Of a stretch of 64,000 nt of DNA, positions 54,750-64,000 are shown piece by piece (the first letter of the stretch is position 1; the number at the start of each line of letters is the position of its first letter). This DNA is from Pinus tabuliformis. Its lineage: Eukaryota; Streptophyta; Pinopsida; Pinales; Pinaceae. The notes under the pieces were generated by a model that did no database searches, was not told the origin of the DNA, and saw only the letters and a list, made by a program, of their open reading frames with translations. The DNA lies in contig CM062815.1 in assembly GCA_031772625.1 (NCBI GenBank), positions 120,761,977-120,825,976 of the forward strand. The letters run 5' to 3'. Position numbers and translations under genes: made by a program.

Positions 54750-56990
54750 AATGTCATTCAAAAAGAAAAATAGAACCAACCCTTGGTATGATAATAAGTG
54801 TAAAACTTCTAGGAAATCCATTAGGGATGCTTTTATTTAGTCCTTAAAACCTCATAAAATAAATGCCTACAAAGACTTAATTAAAAGGAAAAAGGGTGCT
54901 ATATAAAAGAAAGAAAGAGTGACTTCTACACCTATCTAAATTGAATCCCAAGAAGTTATAGATGAGAAATCTAATTCGTAAAACTAAAAGAAAATAATAT
55001 GATTACCTCAATTCCTACCTTAAAAATATTTATGAATTCCCTAATTCCATGGACACCATTCTAAACACTCCTATAGAGGATGAATTTTTTTCTATGATAG
55101 ACATGTTGTTTGGGGTCCAGTGACTTGCAAATGAAAAAGTTAATGATATTGAAAGCTACCAAGATGAAATCTTAAAAGTAAGAGGGTTTATCCTCATCCC
55201 TCACATACACAAGTTTTTCATTCAAGCAAGGATTTCCTAAACATCGAATGCAAAGTCTCATTGTACCTATTTTTAAAATTAGGGATAAAAACAACCCCTC
55301 TGATTATATGACCATATGACTAGCTCCATTTTATACAAGATGTGTGATAATGTTTTGGAAACGAAGACTAGCATATGGATAGAAAGCCATGAAAAAGGGC
55401 TGAACTCTAGGGTAGATTTAGGAGCTACCATTTTATTATAGACTAGCTTGTTACACTTAGGATAATTGTGGTGGAGTGTTGCAATAATAAATCCAATCTG
55501 CTAATTTGTTGTTGCATCTACTTTAGAAAAAATATTTTGACACAATGCCTAAGACAAACATTTGAAATAGGTTGGAAGAGCTAAATTTTCCTTTTGAGTT
55601 GAGAGTTGCTACAACAAGTTTTTATGAAAACATTATTTCCAAGTTTAGGAACATTGAGTGTTAGTTAAAATAAATTAATTGTAATATAGGAGTCAAACAA
55701 GGTTGTCCCTTGTCCCCTACGATTTTTGGCATATACATTGATAAGTTAGAAGATTGTTTGGAAGTAGTTTGTGTTAGCCCAATTCTTACTAGTATTGTCA
55801 TGATTCTTCTTATGTATACCAATGATATTGTTCTCGTGGTGAGGAATTCCTATGATCTTGGCAAGCAATTAATAATCCTCAAGTATCTATCCTCTAGGCT
55901 CTAATATGGGTATGGTTGTTAATATTGACAAAATGAATGTTATGGTAATCAAATCATTAAATATCACATATGATACTTTCATATATGGCAATAATAACTT
56001 CGAGGTAGTGCCTTCATGCAAATATCTTGGAATCGATATACATCACAATTTCAACTGGAATTATGAGATTTAGAAAAGGATAAAGGGAGGTCGAAAGCTT
56101 ATTACAGGGCTTCGAAACAATTATAAATTCATGCATCTTTGGATATGGGATAACAAAAAACTCCTCTTTGATATTTTTGTTACTTTTGTTATTTTGTATG
56201 GACGTGAAGTTTTTGGATGCATTATCTCCAGGGAGTCACTGAGAAAGATAGAGAAAATGCAAAATAATTTTATAGCTTATAATTCAAAATAAGTAAATAC
56301 ACTCTATCCTATTCTCCTCAAAGAAGTAAGTCTTGTCCCCATGGAGAGAATTTTTATGACTGGGTATCTAAGGTACAAAAACATGTTAAATATCATGGAT
56401 AACACGAGGCTTCCTAAACTGCTACAAACTCCAACCAAAACTACCTTTGGCTCAAGTGAGGATGACATAAGGATATATGGTCTTAGTTAAATCATTAGGG
56501 ACTAAAGGAAGTGATCATGTCATAGAATAAGGATAATGTTAAATATAATATAAATTCTATATTTAAGGATAAATTGTGTTGTGATAAAGAATAAGAGAGA
56601 AAATTATGATATTATAAAGAAGTGATCAACCCTAATCTAGAAAATCAAAAGTATATCTATGTTTTAACTAGCATAAAGAAGAAAATGAACATTGTTGAAA
56701 TGAGATCAAATCCTCCAAAGCTCCATGGTGAAACTGAGCATTAGATAATTCCCAAAACATTGTAGGATGAAAGAATTTATCATCTTTGTGATGAAAAAAT
56801 GATGGAAGGTGAAAAATATTTTTTCTTGGAATGTCTAGCATATAGCTAGATTAGATATAATTTTCAAAAGAGTTGTCATAGTACCAGCCTTCTTAACCTT
56901 CTAACTCAATAAAATTATGGTGATCTTGGAATTCTTATCTTATTTATTTTCTACCATAGATACAAAACCTTAAATAAATCCAAGTAATTG
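54750..56990 (+). mobile_element. Non-LTR retrotransposon (LINE) remnant
   Basis: Plus strand. NPWYDNKCKTSRKSIRDAF and YKDLIKRKKGAI mark the linker after the endonuclease (W-W-x-x-x-C-K). The reverse transcriptase follows: KHRMQSLIVPIFKIRDKNNP, NIGVKQGCPLSPTIFGIYID and KLEDCLEV (motif G-V-x-Q-G-C-P-L-S-P-x-L-F), YTNDIVLVV replacing the usual Y-A-D-D, then VNIDKMNVMVIKS and CKYLGIDIHHNFNW. A C-terminal piece HYLCDEKMMEGEKYFFLEC (about 56780-56835) matches the C-x-x-C-x-x-x-x-E-x-x-x-H-x-L-x-x-C knuckle. Many stops and frame changes (for example TAG near 54838 and 54903). The Asp-to-Asn change in the catalytic box would inactivate it. The endonuclease is not seen to the left. Confidence 0.8.
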
Positions 56991-56999
56991 TGCCAGAAG

Positions 57000-58080
57000 G
57001 TGCAAAGACATGTTGAAAGAAGATGAAATGTAAAGCAATGCAACACATGAGAAATCATATGTTTAGAACACAATAGTTAACACACTGAAGCATATATGAG
57101 TTGATAAAAGACATAGGAATATATATAAAATGACATTGTAAAGAAGTAAAAATATAGAACTTGATAATGTGGAGCACAAGAGATCTAGGGGTAAATAGTT
57201 CCAGCTAATGAAGGCTCCCCCTTGTTGTCTAAGTTTGACAATGTACATTCTCTTACATTAATGAATAACATTTAAATAAAAATGACAGTGAGATGTAGAG
57301 GTGTCACAACGAACTAACTTCAAAAAAGGTAATGATTGTTGAAATTCAAAGTGGGGATTTCCCACAATTCCCTTTTTTATGGGGAGAATAACATGTATTT
57401 TGGGTTGAAAGCATCAAATGTTAATCCTAAATAGTTAATGAAGGAAATAACAATAAATGATGGTAGTTCTAAGGGTTTAGAATTATGTTTGTAGAAGATC
57501 AACATGTAAAGATACGTTGATAGAAAATGACTTGTCGAAAAATCAACAGTTAAATAATGGGATTTTACATTACTTTAATTTTGAATTTACATGTTGTTAA
57601 GGGAAAAATGCCTATTTATATGGTAAAAAACAATAAACGTATACAAATACAAATAAATAAAACATAATCAACCCACATATGTAGAATAATTAAAATTATA
57701 ATTCAATATACAGATCATAACCAAAAAAAAAATTGTGAAACAAATATTTTGTTGTGTCGTAATCTACTAAATTTTTATTTTTTCAAAAAAATAGGTAGAT
57801 TTTTCATTAATATAAAGAACTAGTTTTGGGGCCAAAACCTATACATAAATCTTCATTTTCAAGGATGAAACTACTTTCAAGAGCCCATACTATGGCTAGC
57901 CTATTCTTATGGCTATTTTTGTCTATAATTCCAAAAAGATGCCTACTATAAACCTTACAAAAATTGCCTAACAATAGTTTGTATCTATATAACATCAATA
58001 AAATTTAGATTATAATAATTATCTGGCAAGCGAAGTTCATGCTTTAGCTATTGCATCTCAGTCTTGAATGTGTTATTCTA
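57000..58080. other. Unassigned AT-rich sequence
   Basis: AT-rich, no coding similarity noticed on either strand. It may include the 3' end of the LINE. Confidence 0.4.
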
Positions 58081-58084
58081 TGTC

Positions 58085-58700
58085 TACTACATTTGCCCTG
58101 TGAGATGCACTATCATTTTTTTGTTGTGGTTTTGCGTTGGTCCCTTTGTTCTCCTTGGTATATTGAACACCATTGGTAGAGTTTCCTTTAATTTTAGCCA
58201 TGTTATTGCCAAAAATTTCCAATTGTGAATGAAACTGTGCCTAAAACATCTCCAATTTGGTTCGCAACAAAACAAACTTGGTATTCATTAACAAATGAAA
58301 GGTTTTCCTCTCCTTTTCTTCCACAGTTCCTCTATAATTCAACATTGTCAACAATCCCTCAAGTGTCTCCAATAATTTGGTCAAGAGTTGGTTCAATTGT
58401 GCTTGTTCCTCCTCGCTAACTAATGTCTTGAACTCTACCATGGTGCAACTATGTTGTTTCTCACTCCTGACCCTTGGGAATAATAGTCGCCTTTGCACTC
58501 GAATGGTGTAGCTTCACAATGGAAAGGGTGATCGTAGAAGAACCACGATGACTCATAAATAACCTCAAATGCCTTTGTCCCTTCGTCTTGGAGCATTGAA
58601 TTGGAATGTTTCCAAATCCATCTTAGTATCATGTCTGACTTCTTGGTTTAATGATTAGAGGATATGGATGGGAGGAGGCATTAATTCCAAAATATCCCAG
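58085..58700 (-). pseudogene. Unrecognised minus-strand coding-like segment
   Basis: Overlapping minus-strand frames show NQLLTKLLETLEGLLTMLNY, EEKERKTFHLLMNTKF, and upstream LRWIWKHSNSMLQDEGTKAF and EVIYESSWFFYDHPFHCEA. The first part is Leu-rich and may form a coiled coil. It lies directly downstream of the RNase H remnant on the same strand, so it may be the tail of the same retroelement. Not identified. Confidence 0.25.
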
Positions 58701-58719
58701 ATGTTGTAGCAAAGTTGAG

Positions 58720-59570
58720 GTACTACTAGCTTGTGTGAGTGCATTTGTTCCTTGGTTAGTTAAAATATAATGCCTCCTCTACCCGCATGCAGTTTCCACT
58801 CGATGCCATATGTTAAGTTAGAAAAGATGGGGATTCATTCCCTTTTATTTGTGTGAATGGATATTAAATATTGGTCGTTCTTCCATTCTTACAATCATCA
58901 TATGGCTAACTTTGATCTGTTTTACCAAAAGAGATGTGACTCCTTTCTTCTTCCTATTGTTAACTTAGCCCTTCTTTCATACTGACGATTATAACCATGT
59001 TTATGCCCTTCATTTTTCTTAATGTTTCAGGGAAGAGGGGCATTTAATATTCAATGATCCACTTCTAGGATCCCTTGTTCCATAATGGTACTTTTAGTTG
59101 TTAGGGACACTGTTTTTTCATTCAAATTTCTATAAACATGATAAAAATGAATGTCTTCAAATCTCATTATTTGCAATGTTATTCTTTGAAGAATAGGGTT
59201 GAAGAGTTTAATTTTGTGGTGCTCTATCTTTCAACGCCTCACAAATCACTATCATAGAGTCTCCAAACACTTGGATTTTGGTAACTTTCATTTCAATTGA
59301 TATTTCTAGGCCCTACCATAGTACTAGGAATTTAGCTTGATTATTGGATGTTATACCCAAACCCCAAACATATTGATTTTTTGTTTTCTCGTTGGAGCAA
59401 AGAATAACCCCTTCGGCTCCAACCACCACTATAATCTACTAAATTATTAACCACTAACATAAATGCTTATTAGATAAAAACCAAATTATTAGGTTGATCC
59501 CATTATTAGGTTGATCCATAGACATTGCAGCATCGATAAAGTAGAAGGTCCAATCAACAAAGTAAATAAC
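58720..59570 (-). mobile_element. RNase H remnant of a retroelement
   Basis: The minus strand reads VVVGAEGVILCSNEKTKNQY, VWGLGITSNNQAKFLVLW, GLEISIEMKVTKIQVFGDSM and IVICEALK, then near 58750 ILTNQGTNALT. The pattern G-A-G-G-V-I ... L-G-x-x-x-N-N-x-A-E ... V-F-G-D-S-x-x-I-I ... A-D-x-L-x-N is RNase H type I, as carried at the C-terminus of plant LINEs or in Tat Gypsy elements. Which of the two cannot be said. Old and broken. Confidence 0.6.
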
Positions 59571-60233
59571 TGTGACTGAAAATATGGAATCTTTTTCTAA
59601 TTGGTATTTATATCTTCTAGAATTGGGAAAAAAAAAATCATTTCATGCCTGTTCGTACCATTTCGAAATATTTCCAAAAATTAACAATCAAATTAAATCA
59701 ATATGTCAGTATTCTAAAGTGACCAACATTCACAGTTGCAATATTAGAAATGGCATTTTGTCACGAGATGCAATTCCATCATTAGACGGAAATTTTAGAG
59801 CTGTGGGTTGAATTGTGATGTCACAGCGGCCCACAGTACTTGAGCGCAAAAACGGTTGGAAAATCTGTTATAGTTTGGACTTTCCAAATGTATTCCCAGC
59901 GATTCCCAGAAATTGTAATTACGGTGGAAGGCGTTTTGTTTTTGGAAAAACTCCTTTAGTTGTTATTTTGTACCCATAGATCCAATGTTAAACTAGTGAA
60001 AGTTTTTCCACCGGTAGATTCTATTGCTTTAATGTTGTGTCTCGGAGATTACACCTTTTCATTGCTTTATAAATGTAAAGTCTGATGCAAATAAAAGGTT
60101 TCAAAATTAATGTATGGTTCTCATACAAATAAAAAAGTTCGCTTAATTAATGTATAGTTGGGCAGGAATTTTATAATTAAATTATAAGCGACCTATCAGG
60201 CGAAAACTCCAGTTCTGATGGGATTAATGTTGA
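59571..60233. other. Unassigned sequence
   Basis: A 79-codon plus-strand open stretch (59572-59811) has no recognisable similarity. No promoter or RNA gene is recognised. Confidence 0.4.
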
Positions 60234-60866
<633 letters not shown>

Positions 60867-60869
60867 TTC

Positions 60870-61765
60870 AACCATTTGTAGTTTTTGGTTTTTGTTAAGT
60901 TTGAATATTGTTATTGGTTAAACTACGTAAAAAAATTACTTATTTAAAATTTTGGATTTTTTTGTCTTTGTTAAACTACTTAGAGAAAATTATTTATGGA
61001 TTTTTTTTCCTTTGTTAAACTATATAAAGAAAATTATTTATTTAAATATTTAAAATTTAATATTATATTTTTTAATTGGTTTAAAATTATGAAATGATAA
61101 TATATTTTTGTATAAATGGAAAATTATTGAAAAAAGGGTAAAGAATTCAATAAATTTGCACAAACAAAAATATACAAGTTGTCATTTGTGAAAAACAGTA
61201 TGGTAGGCTAACTATTCTATGTTTTAGTTTTTTTGTCTAAATTTGTTGATATAATTCTTAGCAATTTTATGTTTCTTTTATTGTTTAAATTCTATGCATA
61301 AATTAATTCAACATCCTTAAAAATCTCTATAGTACTTGAATTGTGAATATTACAATGCTAAAACTTGCAATTTAGACAAATCCCTAATTAAAAAGTGAAT
61401 ATTACAATGTTCAAACTTGTAATTTAGACAAATACCGAATTGAGAATTGATGGCCTAATGATGTGTCACAAGCCACATGCATTCTACATTATGTTATAGA
61501 ATGTAGTATTTACAAGTTCTAATATTTACGCAGTAAGAAGTTTCCTTTGAGATGAAATCCCCTTTGGTCCTCGTTGTCCTCGCTATGGACCATGAGATCA
61601 AGTGTTAGATGATTGAAATGTTTCCCTTTGTTTGATCCCACAACTGACTTCTTGTCACTCAACTAATTTTCTCATTAATTTTTTAGTTCAACCGTAGTCT
61701 ATGGGTACATCATCTCTACAATTTGGAACCCTTTTAGGAGGTTCATGACCAAAAATAATCCCAGG
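60870..61765. other. Unassigned AT-rich sequence
   Basis: Contains a loose three-fold repeat of TTTGTTAAACTA.TTA.AGAAAATTA (60900-61040) and a two-fold GTGAATATTACAATG.T.AAACTTG.AATTTAGACAAAT (about 61335-61435). No gene. Confidence 0.5.
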
Positions 61766-61769
61766 TAAA

Positions 61770-62055
61770 GTTTTTCTTGCAATTACTTTAACAGAAAGAT
61801 GCATTGAACCCTTTCCCTCCTTTCTTTTTGGTTTATCCCACATCGATAGACTAAACCTTTGTCGGATTTCTTTGCCTGCAGTAATTTGTCACTTGGAATT
61901 TCTGGGTTTGGAGGGAAAACCAGTTCAGAACCAAGTCTAAGGTTTTTCTTGCAATTACTTTGACAGAAAGACGCATTGAACCCTTTCCCTCCTTTGTTTT
62001 TTATTTATCCTGCATTAGCAGACTAAATTTTGTCAGATTTGTTTGTGTAGGGTAA
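61770..62055. repeat. Direct duplication, 172 bp period x2
   Basis: TTTTTCTTGCAATTACTTTA then ACAGAAAGATGCATTGAACC and CTTTCCCTCCTTTxTTTTT recur 172 bp later, with AGACTAAA..TTGTC.GATTT closing both copies. Noncoding. Confidence 0.85.
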
Positions 62056-62440
62056 TCTCTCTGGAGCTATAATACACGAACTGGTGCCTTCAACTAGGTT
62101 ACAACAGGGATTTCTATGACCAAAAAGACCAAGTGAATGGTAAGTCAAAAATGTTACACACAACTTCCCCTCTTGCACTCGATAGATTGGATACTAGGTT
62201 ACTACAAACCTGTCAAACATGATGAAAAATAGAAACTAAAGAAAATGCATTATAAAGTTAGATATCAAAATAATTCATAGACATTCCCTGAGGTTGCATC
62301 ACCACTACAAACATGTTTTTCACAATGGGACATCATCATCATTATCAAAAGGAATTCATCAAAATTGACTTATCGTTCAAGCTAAGAAGGTAAGCGAGCA
62401 ACAATATTAGAATATGATATAGAGACTTTTCCCAAAAATG

Positions 62441-62614
62441 CAAGGTTATTTGTCCCCACGAGCAGCTAGGCACTTTCAAGTGGTTGTTGCACTCTGCATC
62501 ACCTCCCAATTGGTTGGTGTGGAACAAATCCAAGGTTATCTATCCCCACGTGTAGTTAGGCACTTTCAGTTGGTTGTTGCACTTTGCATCACCTCCCAAG
62601 TGGCTGGTGTAGAC
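62441..62614. repeat. Tandem duplication, 90 bp unit x2
   Basis: CAAGGTTATTTGTCCCCACG then GCACTTTCAAGTGGTTGTTG and CACTCTGCATCACCTCCCAA repeats at exactly 90 bp with few changes. As 90 is a multiple of three it stays in frame, which gives a spurious repetitive peptide. Confidence 0.9.
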
Positions 62615-62675
62615 CTTCCCATCTGTGGTGAGAGAGTATGTGCCTAAGTATGAACTCTGGAATTACCTTTGAGTT

Positions 62676-63240
62676 GTGATATTTGATATCTCTAAATCAA
62701 AATATGCATTTCCAATAATAACCTCAAGAGCACCATCATCAATCTTCCAAATGATGGAATCAGCAGGCATCGCTCCTAACAATTTCTATTGCACTAACCT
62801 TGGACAAACTTGGTGGCAGAGTGGTAGTTACAACCATGCACTCAAATATTTTTCATAACCCAGGAATATTTCAAAAGCTTATATTAACAATCTCAAGTGC
62901 AATCATGGGCTACTTGTAGTGATTGGAGAGAAAATCCCCTTTAGCTTCTCCTTCTTATCATCTATGATGTTGGGTTTGACACATACTTTGCCAACTTCAC
63001 CAATCCAAAAAATCAATCCAACATTGCATCAATTATTTTTGGTTGTGAATGTGATTAGTTTCCTACAAGAAAAGCATGAACATGTTTGTTGACTTCAATC
63101 CAGCTGCACTTTGGTTTCTTTTCTACCCCATTCACTATCATCATCTTTCACAATCATGGAATTTCGCCCCACTTACTAGTTGCTTCATTCTGAGTTGATG
63201 TGGTTGTTCGCACTCAAAAAATTCAAACCGTAAGTATACA
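62676..63240. other. Unassigned sequence with a weak PPR-like stretch
   Basis: The plus-strand stretch MMESAGIAPNNFYCTNLGQT and WWQSGSYNHALKYF (about 62745-62858) faintly resembles one pentatricopeptide repeat (G-I-x-P-N ... A-L-x-x-F). One repeat is not enough to call a gene. A phrase near 62290 (GGTTGCATCACCACTACAAA) recurs at 63249. Confidence 0.25.
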
Positions 63241-63245
63241 TTTCT

Positions 63246-63990
63246 TTAGGTTGCATCACAACTACAAACATGTTTTTCATAATGTGTGCACAAATCTAAA
63301 CTTGGGCCCAAATACTTTGATACAGTTGAATCATCTGTTATGGTAGGCTTTGGCAAAAGAGTTGAAAGGATAGGAAGGTTTCCATACATAGTGTTCCTAG
63401 CAATTTCTACATTATTTTGAACACCCATGAAGTTTCTTAATGAGGTTGTTGAGAATGCATATAATTGCATCCCTGATAAAAATGGTATAAAGTAGGCATG
63501 AATCATATATTTGTCAATTCTCAACTTTGTTGAATGTTCCAGATCCCGGGCCTTTACTTATAGACAATAGTTACCAGGTTCCTCATACCACTACCAAATA
63601 CTTTTCAATGGAATGTTAGGGATCTTTTAGTTACATATTAAACTTTTATGTAGTGAAGTATTATCAAAGTTGTAATTTTTTTTATCAGGGACTTGCAGAA
63701 AAACAAGAGACATGGCATCTAGAACCTTCTCAAACTTGACTATGGGGCTTCCAATTACTTATGCAACATGTTCTGAAGTCATTTCATACTCATATGAAGA
63801 GTCAATACACTTTAGAATGGAATGAGCCTTCTTGTTTGATTCATCAAGCAAGTGTGAGTCATTCCTAATTCTCATGCAAACATCATCAAAATCTAATCTA
63901 GTTTCTGAAACTACAGGCTCTGTATCGTCGCTATTACTTGTATCAGTTTCCTTCAGTGCATTACGTGGACATATGAATATCTTAGATTGA
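63246..63990 (-). pseudogene. DUF789-like gene fragment (minus strand, reaching the right edge)
   Basis: The minus strand reads MIHAYFIPFLSGMQLYAFST and then RNFMGVQNNVEIARNTMYGN (63520-63400). The first part matches the DUF789 core (V-Q-Y-Y-V-P-Y-L-S-G-I-Q-I-Y), a plant family of unknown function. Further right, RLDFDDVCMRIRNDSHLLDE, SNKKAHSILKCIDSSYEYEM and TSEHVA are also coding-like and may belong to the same protein. A stop codon at about 63762 and the lack of the second half of DUF789 (G-R-L-L-F-E-Y ... Y-P-I-Y-R-I-P) suggest a pseudogene or a gene piece interrupted by introns. Confidence 0.4.
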
Positions 63991-64000
63991 GTGTGTGACT

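Noticed and set aside
62441-62614. Possible CRISPR-like or regulatory repeat
   Set aside because: Two 90-bp copies with no spacer are a simple tandem duplication; no CRISPR array is expected or seen in this plant-like sequence.
62745-62858. Single PPR-like stretch
   Set aside because: One weak repeat without neighbours is not enough; kept only as a note on the unassigned region.

Overview
The window looks like intergenic or intronic DNA from a large, repeat-packed plant nuclear genome. The supporting evidence is AT-rich background, abundant Copia and Gypsy LTR elements, a plant CACTA transposon with TNP2/DUF4218/DUF4216 parts, decayed LINEs, and a few short exon-like pieces with GT/AG borders. 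A gymnosperm is my best guess, from the long LTRs and the style of the Gypsy element. That is inference, not proof. I see no bacterial operon, CRISPR array, tRNA or rRNA gene.

Region 1-24 kb is a nested stack of LTR retrotransposons. An old Copia remnant (A, about 1985-2371 and 22848-23963) was split by a Copia element (B, 2377-22842, flanked by ATTGT on both sides). B was in turn split twice: by a Tat-like Gypsy element on the minus strand (C, 4020 to about 14217) and by a non-autonomous LTR element on the minus strand (D, 14985-21210). LTR divergence fits this order, since B's LTRs differ more than those of C or D. C carries an extra RNase H between protease and reverse transcriptase and an extra reading frame beyond integrase. 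D carries no pol gene but a long, highly charged coding-like interior.

Region 24-32.4 kb is a decayed CACTA transposon. Its left terminus (CACTACGAGG...) starts at 23964 inside remnant A. It has about 1.4 kb of GGTGC/GCACC-rich subterminal repeats, a plus-strand plant-mobile-domain-like pseudogene, and minus-strand transposase exons (TNP2, DUF4218, DUF4216). Region 33.8-47.5 kb holds several minus-strand exon-like segments that could belong to one unrecognised host gene. They are separated by a retroelement gag scrap, a duplicated LINE remnant and a Copia element (E, 39680-47264).

Region 48.1-50.85 kb looks like a single long LTR followed by a primer-binding-like site. Directly after it, 50862-50981 is an exon-like 40-codon segment with a perfect GTAAGT donor. 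It resembles the N-terminus of the largest subunit of plant RNA polymerase V/IV (NRPE1/NRPD1). From 51 to 64 kb there are clusters of short tandem duplications, (AT)n(GA)n and (GAT)n microsatellites, a non-LTR retrotransposon remnant (54.75-57 kb), an RNase H remnant and, at the right edge, a minus-strand DUF789-like remnant. No intact host gene is contained whole in this window.
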